The translations under genes and the position numbers were made by a program. From NCBI RefSeq assembly GCF_037265215.1, contig NZ_CP147737.1, positions 1,178,001 to 1,242,000 on the forward strand: 64,000 nucleotides of DNA. The letters are read 5' to 3'. This DNA comes from Xenorhabdus griffiniae. Its GTDB lineage: Bacteria; Pseudomonadota; Gammaproteobacteria; Enterobacterales; Enterobacteriaceae. The notes beneath the pieces were generated by a model. That model saw only the letters and a program-made list of their open reading frames with translations, did no database searches and was not told the DNA's origin. Shown one piece after another: positions 1 through 9,084 of this stretch. Each line of letters opens with the position of its first letter. The stretch's first letter is position 1.

Positions 1-253
1 CCGATTGACGTCTTCTCCGCTCAATCAAATGACCGTTGCGGTCAAAATAACGGCTGGGCCAGATTTCAGACGGCGCCAGCTCCAGACAGGTAGCGATGAT
101 AAACTCCCCTTTGGGCCATGGGCGGGATAAGGTATTTGCCAGTGTAGAAGAACTGAGTCCCGATTCACGGGATAAAGCGGCGAGTGTCGTACCACGTTTG
201 CGTAATGCACAAATAATTTCGGCTGGGTGCCAGTCTTGTTGAGTGTGAGTCAT
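1..253 (-). CDS. Ner/Nlp-like DNA-binding regulator (C-terminus cut by window edge)
   Basis: The minus strand reads MTHTQQDWHPAEIICALRKR followed by a Ner-type helix-turn-helix (GTTLAALSRESGLSSSTLAN) and the family signature PKGEFIIA...PSEIWPSRYFD. Ner/Nlp proteins are small DNA-binding regulators from Mu-like phages and integrated elements. The ATG at 251-253 follows a purine-rich AAGGGGAAGCAGGT, a good ribosome binding site. The reading frame is open to base 1, so only a short C-terminal tail is missing. It is closely similar to the complete gene at 34432-34701, and the two share a structured upstream leader. The regulated target is not visible here. Confidence 0.85.
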   Translation of the reverse strand, partial: MTHTQQDWHPAEIICALRKRGTTLAALSRESGLSSSTLANTLSRPWPKGEFIIATCLELAPSEIWPSRYFDRNGHLIERRRRQS

Positions 254-430
254 ACCTGCTTCCCCTTCTGTTGATTATTGGTGGTAGTTCAGACAGGGTT
301 TCCAATACCGGGAGTAACCGTCCGGTGAGACCGAAGCCTCCCCTGCCTGAACCGCCATTGAAGGTGCGATAGCAGGCACACTGGCAGAAAATTTCTACCA
401 GTGGGTTACTCTTTAACAGGGTTGGAAATC
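254..430 (-). promoter_or_regulatory. Structured leader shared with the second Ner-like gene
   Basis: This stretch upstream of the partial Ner-like gene aligns with 34230-34431, upstream of the other copy. Both contain a small hairpin built on CACTGG/CCAGTG followed by GTGCCTGC. Both also have a long-range pairing between GGTTCAGGCAGGG and CCCTG..TGAA, which encloses a variable inner hairpin. The loops differ while the stems are kept, which points to RNA structure or an overlapping short peptide. It resembles leaders seen near Ash/Icd-like phage genes, but I cannot confirm that from memory alone. Confidence 0.5.
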
Positions 431-774
431 CCTGACTATCGGATTTTGCCGATAGCATTTTCACTTTAACCGATTGTGTTATCGAATTCAATAATCGAAC
501 ATGTAAGTTTAACAAGTAAATTAAGTTATTAGCACTCATCAATTCAGTTTCCCAGCCTACTGGATACCTAACTTTATTCAACACCGTTAAAACCGAAATC
601 GAAGCCATTAAACTCTAACGATAAGCATAACCAAAGAAACGCTTGATTCAGAGAATAGTCCCCAGTCATCAGCGGGTTATGTTAACATTGAATATAACTG
701 TCTTGATGCATGCTCTGCCATCGATAGTTATCCCCTTATCTGATACTGAAGTAAAGCATTTCAAAGGAGGCGAT

Positions 775-1881
775 ATGACCACGTCTTTAGACAAGCTCAC
801 GATTAAAGGGTTTAAATCAATCCATGAACTCAATGAGTTTGAACTTAAAAACTTAAACGTGATTGTTGGCGCTAACGGCGCAGGTAAAAGTAATTTGATC
901 TCCTTTTTTAAAATGCTGCGGGCATTAATAGACGGCACATTAAATCGCTATATCCGCGATAATGGGGGGGCAAACGATTTACTCTTTAATGGCAATAAGG
1001 TCACGCAGAAAATGGAGTTTGAAACACGCTTCGGAGAACGCGGGTTTCGTTTTAAATTAGTGCCCACGCCAGCAGACAGTTGTGCCATTGAAGATGAAGC
1101 TCGCTATTACGCCAAAAGTGCTACCAGATGGTGGTTGCTGGGGGATAGCGACGATGGCAGATCCAGAATGGTTGCTGAAATTGAGAACAATTCCTCTGAC
1201 GCACCGTATTCAAAACCCGTCTATGAGGCCATCGCTTCCTGGCAGATTTATCATTTTCACGATACCAGCGCCACGGCTGGCATGCGAAAATATGAAATCA
1301 TCCAGGATAACAAAACATTACGCACAGATGCTTCTAACATTGGCGCGTTCTTATTAAAACTCAAAAATGAAGCCCCAAATGAATACAAATCGATTGTGAG
1401 CGCCATCAGGTTAGTCACCCCTTTCTTTGATAGCTTCATTCTGGAACCTCGTCAGAGCGGCCAGAAAGAAGAAGTTAACATGAGCTGGACGCAAAAAGGC
1501 TCAGATTATCCGATGCAGCCTTATCATTTATCCGATGGTTCAATACGCTTTATTTGTCTGGCAACCGCATTACTACAACCCAACCCGCCATCGACCATTA
1601 TTATTGATGAACCTGAGTTGGGCCTGCACCCTGCGGCTATTGTGATCCTTGCCGAGCTAATCCAGCAAGCAGCTCAACGTACCCAGGTTATTATTGCCAC
1701 TCAATCCCCTATTTTAATCGATCAATTTTCTGCCGAAGAGATTGTCATCGTAAATCGTAAACAGGGAGCTTCAAGCTTTGAACGTTTAAATGAGAAAGAT
1801 TTCTCTCAATGGCTCGAAAACTATTCACTCGGTGAATTATGGGCTAAAAACGTCATCGCCGGAGGGCCAACTTATGAGTAA
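775..1881 (+). CDS. AAA family ATPase, OLD/RecF-like, first gene of a two-gene pair
   Basis: The 368-residue protein has an ABC-type ATPase head. It starts TTSLDKLTIKGFKSIHEL, has Walker A GANGAGKSN near residue 35, a signature-like LSDGSIRFICLATAL near 255, and Walker B TIIIDEPELGLHP near 278. A D-loop/H-loop region (IIATQSPILIDQF) follows. This is the AAA_15/AAA_21 layout of OLD-like ATPases, common in phage-defence modules. I chose the ATG at 775 because AAAGGAGGCGAT stands directly before it; the frame is open upstream but lacks a good start. The stop overlaps the next gene by 8 bp, so the two are translationally coupled. Role as a sensor or motor of a defence system is inferred. Confidence 0.8.
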   Translation: MTTSLDKLTIKGFKSIHELNEFELKNLNVIVGANGAGKSNLISFFKMLRALIDGTLNRYIRDNGGANDLLFNGNKVTQKMEFETRFGERGFRFKLVPTPADSCAIEDEARYYAKSATRWWLLGDSDDGRSRMVAEIENNSSDAPYSKPVYEAIASWQIYHFHDTSATAGMRKYEIIQDNKTLRTDASNIGAFLLKLKNEAPNEYKSIVSAIRLVTPFFDSFILEPRQSGQKEEVNMSWTQKGSDYPMQPYHLSDGSIRFICLATALLQPNPPSTIIIDEPELGLHPAAIVILAELIQQAAQRTQVIIATQSPILIDQFSAEEIVIVNRKQGASSFERLNEKDFSQWLENYSLGELWAKNVIAGGPTYE

Positions 1882-2554
1882 TTACGTCGAAGTTATGGCT
1901 ATCGTTGAAGGTAAAACAGAACAGATATTTATTGAAAAAATGCTTCAACCTTATTTGGCTGAGAAAATGATTTTCATCTCTGCAACCCAGGTTTCCAAAC
2001 CCGGCCAAAAAGGCGGCGATGTACGTTTTTCGAGAGTCAAGAAAGACATTGAGATACACTTGAAACAACGCCCAGATACCTATGTCACAACATTTATTGA
2101 TTATTATGGCACCTATGAATGGCCAGGATTAGAAACGTTAAATAGACAATGGGAACCGAGACAAATCGCTGAACATCTGCATCTGTCAACACAGAATGAA
2201 ATCCGTCAATGCCTATTAGCACAGAGAGCTGATGAACGCTTTATTCCGTACATCGTTATGCATGAGTTTGAAGCTTTACTTTTTAGTGACAAAGACATAC
2301 TTGCCAATGAATTAAATATTCATGTACAAGAAGTAGAGCAAGTTCTTCGAGAATGCAGGGAACCGGAATCAATTAACAATAGCCCACAAACGGCGCCGTC
2401 AAAGAGATTGGAAAAATGGTCGGCAAATGGAACCTTTGCCAAGACTACAACAGGGATAACTATTGCCGAGAAAATAGGCATTCCTAAAATGAGAGAAAAA
2501 TGTCCTTTATTCAACGAGTGGCTATGTCAGCTTGAGCGATTGATAACAGCTTAA
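1874..2554 (+). CDS. DUF4276 family protein, TOPRIM-like partner of the ATPase
   Basis: The 226-residue protein begins SNYVEVMAIVEGKTEQIFIE, in which the early Glu of EGKTE matches the first acidic residue of TOPRIM-like folds. TTFIDYYGTYEWPGL follows near residue 70, and MHEFEALLFSD near 130. These three blocks are the DUF4276 hallmarks. In OLD-type systems a TOPRIM nuclease is fused to, or encoded beside, an AAA ATPase. Here the 8-bp overlap with the upstream ATPase gene supports a split OLD-like pair. Nuclease action on nucleic acid is inferred, not shown. The pair lies on the plus strand, opposite to the ICE backbone, as expected for cargo. Confidence 0.8.
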   Translation: MSNYVEVMAIVEGKTEQIFIEKMLQPYLAEKMIFISATQVSKPGQKGGDVRFSRVKKDIEIHLKQRPDTYVTTFIDYYGTYEWPGLETLNRQWEPRQIAEHLHLSTQNEIRQCLLAQRADERFIPYIVMHEFEALLFSDKDILANELNIHVQEVEQVLRECREPESINNSPQTAPSKRLEKWSANGTFAKTTTGITIAEKIGIPKMREKCPLFNEWLCQLERLITA

Positions 2555-2593
2555 ATATGCAGATGGCATTTTGAATATATTTAAGATGAATAA

Positions 2594-2611
2594 GCCCTGT
2601 GATAACAGGGC
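2594..2611 (+). terminator. Hairpin behind the ATPase/DUF4276 pair
   Basis: GCCCTGT and ACAGGGC form a 7-bp stem with a GATA loop, 40 bp behind the DUF4276 stop. The tail is AAATAAGTTT rather than a clean U run, so termination is plausible but weak. Confidence 0.45.
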
Positions 2612-2629
2612 AAATAAGTTTAACCACTT

Positions 2630-4625
2630 GTAGAGTAGGCCTCAAGTTTGATGTCATCTCCCCAGCGGCCCCTCGTCAAACCGTGCGTGCGGTTTTCCCG
2701 CACACGGCTTTCCGACTGTCTTCTTCCTGCTGCATTACGACGTTACAAGGCGAGCATACCGACTGACTTCGTTTCCGTTTATCGACAGACTATACAACTT
2801 AAATAACCCGTGATACTTGTAGAACCAGCTCGGCGGATGGTCCCTCCATCCTTTAGTTCGCTTCTTGTGCTTCTTCCTCAACATAATACAGAGTGTCCAT
2901 ATCGTGTAATTTGCGATGCTTTTGAAATGCATCCGGGAGTTGCACGTCTTGAAATAATTACCCCACCCTCTAAGGATTGGGTTTATTTCTGTTCTGATTA
3001 GCTCCGGAAGATCCCGATGCTGACCTTTTCGTGTCACTTCACGAATCTTTCGCTTTACTCTTTTCATCGCTTCTGGTGAGGGGTAGTAATAGGTTCTCAA
3101 TTTTCCATCCCTTTTGGACGGCTGCACTGCAAACCTGTGCCCCAGAAAGTCAAACGGTGACTTTATTGCATGAACGACTTTCGTCTTTTCGGTATTTAGC
3201 GTCAATCCAAGCCGATCAAGTACCTTACAGGCTTGAGCCAGATAAAACCTCGGTGCTTTCTTACACAAAATGACAAAGTCATCGGCATAACGAACAAGAT
3301 GAGCGTCATGCTCACGCTGATTGAATCCCTCTTTTTCCCAGATATGATCCAGCCAGTGCAGGTAAAGATTAGCCAGTAGTGGAGATATCACGCCTCCTTG
3401 TGGAGTTCCTGCTATCCCCGCTTTCAGGTTTCCCTCTTCCATTACTCCAGCTTTCAGCCACATTTCAATCAGTTTCACAACTGAGCGATCTATGACTCTG
3501 GTTCTCACCGATAACAACAATTTATCATGGGGGATAGTGTCAAAATAAGACTTCAAATCAGCATCTACCACCCAGTAACATTTAAAATTTAGCCACTTAT
3601 AGATTTCTCTCAGCGCCTGCTGCGCATTTCTGCGAGGCCGAAAGCCATATGAAAAATCTTTAAAACTCGCTTCGAAAAGCGGTTCTATGACTATCTTTAC
3701 TGCTGCCTGAACTACACGATCTTCAATAACAGGTATGCCCAGTGGTCTTTCCTTTCCATCCGGTTTAGGAATGTAAACCCTACGCACCGGTTGAGGAGAG
3801 TACTTCTTTTGAACTAGCTTCTTCTGGATGTCTTGCAGAAAGTTACCTACACCAATTTCAGTTTCAATCTTATCGATTGTTAACCTGTCAATTCCTGAAG
3901 AACCTTTATTGGCTTTAACCTGCGTCCATGCCATAACAAGCACACGACCACTACATACCTTGTCATACAGAACACCAAATTTACGTTTTGGATCCGCCTT
4001 GGCTGCCAGGTATAGCTTGCGTTGCAGTACTCGTACCTTTTCAAATGCCGTGTTTAGAGCTTTCGCAATCACGTAGTACCTCCTGTAACAACAGGCATGA
4101 CAGAAGTAGAGGTCCTTCCCTACGGTCAGGTTATGTTGTCCCTACCATCAACAGTACTATGACCTCCTCCGACTCCTCTATCCTGCATCTCTCAGAATTT
4201 CAGCGGTTACCTTATATCTTTGATTACGCAGTGGGTTAGACTACGACAGGGAGAGGTCTCGTTCGTTCCACTCAGTGCTATACATGCATCCCATCCTCAA
4301 TACCCCGGATCCCTGTCATGACTTCATATGGTTGTTAATCCATCATGATTCACTGGCCTTCGCCCCCATTCTAAAGGCTCGGCAGGATCACCCTACACCA
4401 CACTCTCCCAGCATAACGGTATGGCTGAAATTTACGAGGCTTGTTCAGGTTCACTTGCGTTACGGGCTGCATACTTGCGCGCACCCACAGTCTGGGTCAG
4501 GGGTCACGTTTATCCGGCGTTGCTCCCGTGTTTCAGTCACCATCCACACGTACGCCATAGCTACGCAGTCAAATCAACCAACTACTGCGGCAGGACTTTC
4601 ACCTGCAAGACACTGAGCAGCTTAG
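2630..4625 (-). mobile_element. Group II intron inserted directly downstream of ssb
   Basis: On the minus strand the intron reads through a long structured 5' RNA, the reverse transcriptase gene at 4072-2735, and then domain V. Domain V is visible as GCCGTGTGCGGGAAAACCGC followed by GCACGGTTTG at about 2715-2680. Domain VI follows and ends in CCTACTCTAC at 2630. The 3' end is fairly firm. The 5' end is uncertain: about 550 nt of domains I-III before the ORF would put it just behind the ssb stop (near 4625), while a GTGCG motif at 4484 is an alternative. Retrohoming needs the encoded maturase. Confidence 0.8.
2735..4072 (-). CDS. ltrA: Group II intron reverse transcriptase/maturase
   Basis: The 445-residue protein shows the reverse transcriptase blocks in order: SSGIDRLTI, RPLGIPVIEDRVVQ, FSYGFRPRRNAQQAL, DADLKSYFDTIPH, GTPQGGVISPLLANLYLH and the catalytic LVRYADDFVIL. 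The maturase (GIIM) domain follows with LRGWGNYFK. The protein ends about 60 residues after this domain with no Cys-pair HNH endonuclease, so it is an endonuclease-minus type. It acts in splicing its host intron and copying it into new DNA sites. The reading frame is intact, so the intron may still be active. Confidence 0.93.
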   Translation of the reverse strand: MIAKALNTAFEKVRVLQRKLYLAAKADPKRKFGVLYDKVCSGRVLVMAWTQVKANKGSSGIDRLTIDKIETEIGVGNFLQDIQKKLVQKKYSPQPVRRVYIPKPDGKERPLGIPVIEDRVVQAAVKIVIEPLFEASFKDFSYGFRPRRNAQQALREIYKWLNFKCYWVVDADLKSYFDTIPHDKLLLSVRTRVIDRSVVKLIEMWLKAGVMEEGNLKAGIAGTPQGGVISPLLANLYLHWLDHIWEKEGFNQREHDAHLVRYADDFVILCKKAPRFYLAQACKVLDRLGLTLNTEKTKVVHAIKSPFDFLGHRFAVQPSKRDGKLRTYYYPSPEAMKRVKRKIREVTRKGQHRDLPELIRTEINPILRGWGNYFKTCNSRMHFKSIANYTIWTLCIMLRKKHKKRTKGWRDHPPSWFYKYHGLFKLYSLSINGNEVSRYARLVTS

Positions 4626-4633
4626 CGAACCGC

Positions 4634-5149
4634 TCAAAACGGGATCTCATCCCCCCAGTCCACTTCTTCCTCTTCCGGTAACACAGCAGGTTGTACTGCC
4701 GGAGTCGCCTTTCTTTCCTTATTATTGGCGGGTTTAGATGATTGTGGCTTCGGTGCTGGCTTATGCCCAGTCGGCTGAACCGCCGTCTGTTTTGCCTCGC
4801 CACGGCTGCCCAGCATCTGCATCGTGCCATTCACATTCACCACCACTTCGGTTGAATAGCGATCCTGCCCCTGTTGGTCCTGCCATTTGCGCGTTTGCAA
4901 CTGGCCTTCAATGTAAACCTGAGCGCCTTTTTGCAGGTACTCTGCCGCAATTTCGGCTAGTTTGCCGAAGATCACCACCTGGTGCCATTCGGTTTTCTCC
5001 CGCATCTCGCCGGTTTGTTTATCCCGCCAGCTTTCTGATGTTGCCATTGACAGCGTTGCCACGGTACCACCCGTTGGCAGATAACGGATTTCCGGATCTT
5101 GTCCCAAATTTCCGACTAAAATCACCTTGTTAATTCCACGCGAAGACAT
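4634..5149 (-). CDS. ssb: Single-stranded DNA-binding protein of the ICE
   Basis: The 171-residue protein has the full OB fold ([20 protein letters not shown], then [20 protein letters not shown] and [20 protein letters not shown]). A flexible Pro/Lys/Gln-rich linker leads to the acidic tip WGDEIPF, matching the DDIPF tail that recruits partner proteins. It binds single-stranded DNA during element replication and transfer. It is the last gene of the ICE replication block before the group II intron, whose insertion leaves the ssb stop codon intact. The strong GGAGGAAATGGGGT before the ATG supports this start. Confidence 0.95.
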   Translation of the reverse strand: MSSRGINKVILVGNLGQDPEIRYLPTGGTVATLSMATSESWRDKQTGEMREKTEWHQVVIFGKLAEIAAEYLQKGAQVYIEGQLQTRKWQDQQGQDRYSTEVVVNVNGTMQMLGSRGEAKQTAVQPTGHKPAPKPQSSKPANNKERKATPAVQPAVLPEEEEVDWGDEIPF

Positions 5150-5166
5150 ACCCCATTTCCTCCTGG

Positions 5167-5376
5167 TTACAGTGACTGACGTTGTGTCCAGCGCCCCTGT
5201 TTCAGGGCCAATTCCGCCTGCTCACGGCGGGCAAAATACTCTGTTGATTCACGAGAGCACGGGACGCCCTCATCCATCGTGCCGATATAAAAACCTGCAC
5301 GGGTTTGTAAAACCGTTAACGGTAATTGCTTATAGCAATATTGCAGTGCCAGAACGCCAATGGGGGGGATAGTCAT
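5167..5376 (-). CDS. Small conserved ICE protein of unknown function
   Basis: The 69-residue product begins [20 protein letters not shown] and ends in a charged, Gln/Arg-rich tail. It sits 17 bp upstream of ssb in the same direction, inside the ICE replication block, and GGGTACAGAG precedes the ATG. I recognise no domain; the gene is credible because of its position and spacing. It could modulate expression of ssb, but nothing in the sequence shows that. Confidence 0.55.
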   Translation of the reverse strand: MTIPPIGVLALQYCYKQLPLTVLQTRAGFYIGTMDEGVPCSRESTEYFARREQAELALKQGRWTQRQSL

Positions 5377-5410
5377 CTCTGTACCCTATTTATTTGTTAG
5401 CAAAGAGACT

Positions 5411-5428
5411 GCCCTGAAACATCAGGGC
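5411..5428 (-). terminator. Hairpin between STY4534-like gene and the 69-residue ORF
   Basis: GCCCTGA and TCAGGGC form a 7-bp stem with a short loop in the gap between the two genes. Read on the minus strand it is followed by AGTCTCTTTGC, so the U tract is poor. It may be an attenuator or an RNA-processing site rather than a full terminator. Confidence 0.4.
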
Positions 5429-5451
5429 AAGTCAGTGGAGTAGAATAAATA

Positions 5452-5916
5452 TCAGAATGAATTTTCTGCATATTCGGTTTGTGCGACACCGTTTTGTGGC
5501 GGCGTCGAATCGGATTGTTCGGCCTGATACACTTTGTCCTGCCCGATCTTAATCCAGTCCACTTTAATCAGGCGGGCTTTCAGGCTGACACGCTGTTCAC
5601 CGGCATGATCGCCGCGTTTCAGGGTAAAAATATCGGTGGACGGGTTACTTAAGGTAAAGCCCAGCAACACTTTTTTATCCTCGTCAACGGCTTTCTGGCA
5701 ACGACCGACCAGGCTGGTCGCCTCCTTGCCGACCACGGTAATATCAAAACGGACATAGACCGGATTATCACTGGGACCATTTAACGCATTAATCACACAG
5801 CTCAGGAACGTGCCACTGGCGGTACTGACATGGCGGATATGATTCAAATAGCCGAGTCCCTTGATATTCAGGTTGAAATAGTCGTTTTTGGTTAATGCTG
5901 TTGCGTTCTCAGACAT
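5452..5916 (-). CDS. STY4534-like ICE replication-module protein
   Basis: The 154-residue protein (start ENATALTKNDYFNLNIKGLG, core FLSCVINALNGPSD and VYVRFDITVVGKEA) matches the STY4534/DUF3577 family found beside ssb and topB in SPI-7-type elements. The core has an OB-like, beta-rich pattern, and the family is thought to work in element replication. CCATGGAGAACATCGT precedes the ATG. About 150 bp upstream, in the same orientation, lies a STAXI-like RNA, so expression may be controlled through that leader. Confidence 0.8.
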   Translation of the reverse strand: MSENATALTKNDYFNLNIKGLGYLNHIRHVSTASGTFLSCVINALNGPSDNPVYVRFDITVVGKEATSLVGRCQKAVDEDKKVLLGFTLSNPSTDIFTLKRGDHAGEQRVSLKARLIKVDWIKIGQDKVYQAEQSDSTPPQNGVAQTEYAENSF

Positions 5917-6064
5917 ACGATGTTCTCCATGGAGGTAAACAATAAGGGGTAACGGAGAAAATCCTGTCCCCTGACGGGAAGATTTTTCCCCGCCGGGTGT
6001 CAGACAGATACGTTACTGACGCGCTGATAAAGAATAATGAACCTTCATTGCCGTTGGGCTGGCA

Positions 6065-6170
6065 ATATCTGCTTCCAAAGGTGGGCAGATGTACCGCGTT
6101 GAGGCGCTCCCTTTCAGGCTACGGGAGTTTTTCAGCCACCCGGAGGCGATCGTTGCAGGCTCACCGATCA
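6065..6170 (-). ncRNA. STAXI-like RNA, copy 1
   Basis: Read on the minus strand the element has hairpin 1 (GATCG/CGATC), hairpin 2 (CTCCC/GGGAG with loop GTAGCCTGAAA), a short GCG/CGC helix, then GGTAC, and a final hairpin (ATCTGC/GCAGAT). Loop bases GTA(G)CC of hairpin 2 can pair with GGTAC to make a pseudoknot, and loop AGCC of hairpin 1 can pair with downstream GGCT. Tandem pseudoknots near ssb, topoisomerase, antirestriction and integrase genes define the STAXI motif. Here it lies between topB and the STY4534-like gene, in their direction. Confidence 0.8.
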
Positions 6171-6230
6171 TTTAAGAAACAGGTTAATTCTTAAAGCATC
6201 CTGTCAGGGCGTCAATTAACAACCAGATCT

Positions 6231-8237
6231 TCATGTCCGTTGATTTGCCCGCCGGGCTTTGCGCGATTGGGTGGCCGCTTTGTCATTCAGCATGCCTTTA
6301 CAGGCCGGATAGTTCACGCAGCCCCAGAACGGCGTGGTTTTTCCTTGCCGTTGCCGCATCCGGCCGCCACAGTTCGGGCATTCGGGGGTTTTCGGCAACG
6401 TCAGAAGCAGCGGCTGGGCTTTGCCCCGCTCGACTAAATGCACAAGCCACTGCGCCTGTTTTTGCATAAAAACCGCCAGCGACGCTTTGCCCTGTGCAAT
6501 ATCTTCCAGCGATTGTTCCCATAACGCGGTCATACCCGGATCGGTCAGTACCGCCGGCAGCCCGGCAATCAGTTCCTGCGCCAGCGGTGTTGCGTGGATC
6601 GCTTTCTTTTTCCGCTCAATCAGCTGGCGTTTAAACAACGTATCCAGAATGCCGGCCCGGGTCGCTTCCGTACCCAGCCCGGCACTTTCACGCAAGACCT
6701 GCTTTAATTGCGGATCACTGACCAGGCTGGCGGCATTTTTCATCGCGGCAATCAGAGTACCTTCAGTAAACGGGGCTGGCGGTTTGGTGTACAGTGACTG
6801 AATTTTTGCCTCAATCACCTGACAGCGATCGCCCTGGTTAAGGGCTGGCAGGGGTAAACAGGCTTCCTGCTCGTCTTCCTTTTCATGCTCTCTCATTCCA
6901 TCGGCAAACAGTGCCTTCCAGCCTGTGATCACATTCACCCGGCCTTTCACCCGGAATAACTGCCCGCCGATATCCAGTGTTACCGCAGTCACATCGGTTT
7001 CCTGCGCCGGCAGAAATTGCGCCAGATAATACTGACGGATAAGCTGGTAGATCTTTAACTCGTCGGTTGTTAACCGGGTGAGATCAAAAGCATGACGCGT
7101 GGGAATAATGGCATGGTGTGCCGTGATCTTGTTGTCATTCCAGACCCGGGAAACACCTTGTTTATCCAGCTGGCTGATAAGGGTCTCCATAGCCGGGTCG
7201 GTGCGCGCCAGTGCTGTCAACACGACAGGAATATCTGCCTGCATGGACGCTGGCAAATAGCCGCAATCCGTACGCGGATAGGTAGTCGCTTTATGGGTTT
7301 CATACAGGGACTGGGCAATCGCCAGCACCTGGCTCGCCCCCATGCCCCAGTGACGGGAAGCGGTCTGCTGCAATGTCCCCAAATCAAAACACAGTGGCGG
7401 GGGCGTTTTCTCCCGTTTTTTGCTGACATCCATGACGGTGGCGTGTGTTGCCTGCTGACAACGTTGCTGAGCGGCCTGAACAATATCCGGCTGAATACAA
7501 CGGTTTTCTTCATCACACTCATCCGTTACCGGCTGCCATTTGGCCCGAAAACGCATGCTGTCTTTTTCCAGTTTAGCCACCAATTGCCAGTAAGGTTTTG
7601 GCTCAAACCGGGCGATGGTCTTATCCCGGTTCACCACCAATGCCAGTGTCGGGGTCTGCACCCGCCCGATGGACAGCACATCGCCAAAACCCAGGGCCTG
7701 CGCTTTCAGGGTATACAAACGGGTCAGGTTGATGCCCGTTAACCAGTCGGCCCGTGCCCGTCCCAGTCCGGCCTGATAAAGTGCTGCCGTCTGCTCACCC
7801 GGCAATATCGCCGCCAGTGCCTGCCGGATGCTGGTTTCATCCAGGGCCGACAACCAAAGACGCCTGACCGTACCGGTGAAATGGCAATACTCCAGCAACT
7901 CCCGCGCGATAACTTCCCCTTCGCGGTCGGCATCAGTGGCGATAATCACTTCCTCCGTCCGTTTCAATAATTGCTGGATCACCGCAAACTGTCCGGCGGT
8001 CTCTTTTTTGACTGTCCATTGCCATTGAGCGGGCAGCACCGGCAGCACCGCCATCCGCCACGGCGGACCAAATTGCTCGCCATAGTGTTCAGGCGCAGCC
8101 ACCTCCAGCAAATGCCCGATGGCCCAGGTGACAATCACACCGGAACCGAAGAGAAATCCCTGCCCGCGCTGTTTCACCCCCAGGACTTTGGCAATGTCTT
8201 TGGCCTGGGAGGGTTTTTCACACAGATAAAGTGGCAT
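6231..8237 (-). CDS. topB: DNA topoisomerase III of the ICE
   Basis: The 668-residue type IA topoisomerase starts with the TOPRIM segment MPLYLCEKPSQAKDIAKVLG, with the acidic triad in IIATDADREGEV near residue 100. SIGRVQTPTLALVVNRD follows near 190. The active-site tyrosine lies in TYPRTDCGYL near 320. The C-terminus has a topoisomerase zinc finger (CPNCGG...FWGCVNYPACKG). It relaxes and decatenates DNA during element replication. A GGAGGGAAACT precedes the ATG, and the gene follows the PFL_4669-like gene by 12 bp. Length and motifs are complete, so it should be active. Confidence 0.95.
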   Translation of the reverse strand: MPLYLCEKPSQAKDIAKVLGVKQRGQGFLFGSGVIVTWAIGHLLEVAAPEHYGEQFGPPWRMAVLPVLPAQWQWTVKKETAGQFAVIQQLLKRTEEVIIATDADREGEVIARELLEYCHFTGTVRRLWLSALDETSIRQALAAILPGEQTAALYQAGLGRARADWLTGINLTRLYTLKAQALGFGDVLSIGRVQTPTLALVVNRDKTIARFEPKPYWQLVAKLEKDSMRFRAKWQPVTDECDEENRCIQPDIVQAAQQRCQQATHATVMDVSKKREKTPPPLCFDLGTLQQTASRHWGMGASQVLAIAQSLYETHKATTYPRTDCGYLPASMQADIPVVLTALARTDPAMETLISQLDKQGVSRVWNDNKITAHHAIIPTRHAFDLTRLTTDELKIYQLIRQYYLAQFLPAQETDVTAVTLDIGGQLFRVKGRVNVITGWKALFADGMREHEKEDEQEACLPLPALNQGDRCQVIEAKIQSLYTKPPAPFTEGTLIAAMKNAASLVSDPQLKQVLRESAGLGTEATRAGILDTLFKRQLIERKKKAIHATPLAQELIAGLPAVLTDPGMTALWEQSLEDIAQGKASLAVFMQKQAQWLVHLVERGKAQPLLLTLPKTPECPNCGGRMRQRQGKTTPFWGCVNYPACKGMLNDKAATQSRKARRANQRT

Positions 8238-8249
8238 AGTTTCCCTCCC

Positions 8250-8963
8250 TCAGCCTTGCGCAGCCGGGCGCAATGGCGGCGAGAAAACCGACCGCAACTT
8301 GCCTGACAAAATGTCGGGGTGGGGTTCACCCAGCCACTTAATCGCCTCAAGCCCGGCCGGCGTTTTTTCCGCAATATCCTGCCGGGTGACCGCCAGTGAA
8401 CGGTAAGAGCGTACAATGCCATAAATCTGGCGAATGGCACGGCTGCCATTGTGCAGAAAGGCATCACGCTCTGCCCGTGAAATCAGCCCGTAATGAAAAA
8501 CCTGAAACGTTTTCATCGCCAGCTGGTCGTAACCTACCAGCAACCAGACACAGCGATAGCCTAATGGTGAATGGCTGTAAACCCCGATATTCAGCGGTTC
8601 AACAGAGGAAACGGCGGATAAGGTGATCTGCTGGGGTACCGCGTTCAACGTATCCTGCAACGTGGCAAGACTCTGCTGGAGATTGGCGGAAGCCTTATCC
8701 AGCGCTTGTTCCAGCTTCACCAGCCAGGTATCGGCATACGGATTATCGGCAGCGGCATCCACACTGATCGTGCCCGCGCATTTAATCACCTGCGGCATCC
8801 CGAGAATGCCTGAAAATTTTCGGGGATTGCTGATCTCTTCCCGTCTGCGCCCTGCCCACAGACGGATGGCATAGTGGGTATGCAGTTCAATCGTTAATGA
8901 GGAGGTTAATACCCCGGCGCGTAAACGCGGCTGGGATGATGATTTGTCTTCTGAATCAGACAT
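8250..8963 (-). CDS. PFL_4669 family ICE protein
   Basis: The protein of about 237 residues starts SDSEDKSSSQPRLRAGVLTS, has SLTIELHTHYAIRLWAGRR near residue 25 and LVGYDQLAMKTFQVFHYGLI near 140. This is the pattern of the PFL_4669 (TIGR03761) family, which in SPI-7/PFGI-1 elements lies immediately before topB, as here. Function is unknown but the association with the replication block is constant. I place the start at the ATG at 8961-8963, behind AGGAGTCTTTGTGC; a TTG two codons upstream is an alternative. Confidence 0.82.
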   Translation of the reverse strand: MSDSEDKSSSQPRLRAGVLTSSLTIELHTHYAIRLWAGRRREEISNPRKFSGILGMPQVIKCAGTISVDAAADNPYADTWLVKLEQALDKASANLQQSLATLQDTLNAVPQQITLSAVSSVEPLNIGVYSHSPLGYRCVWLLVGYDQLAMKTFQVFHYGLISRAERDAFLHNGSRAIRQIYGIVRSYRSLAVTRQDIAEKTPAGLEAIKWLGEPHPDILSGKLRSVFSPPLRPAAQG

Positions 8964-9084
8964 GCACAAAGACTCCTGTTTGGCCTTGATAAGTCAGCCA
9001 AACTATCAGGGCAAAGGAGGCGGTGACTCAATGGATAACCAGTTATGGAATAAGAGGAAAAATCGATGGGACTGACTTGATGTT

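Noticed and set aside
165..608. 147-codon minus-strand frame overlapping the Ner-like gene and leader
   Set aside because: It crosses the regulator start in another frame and has no recognisable domain; part of it overlaps the structured leader, which explains its conservation better.
2735..4072. Retron or DGR reverse transcriptase
   Set aside because: The protein has the maturase domain and lies in an RNA with clear domain V, so it is a group II intron enzyme.
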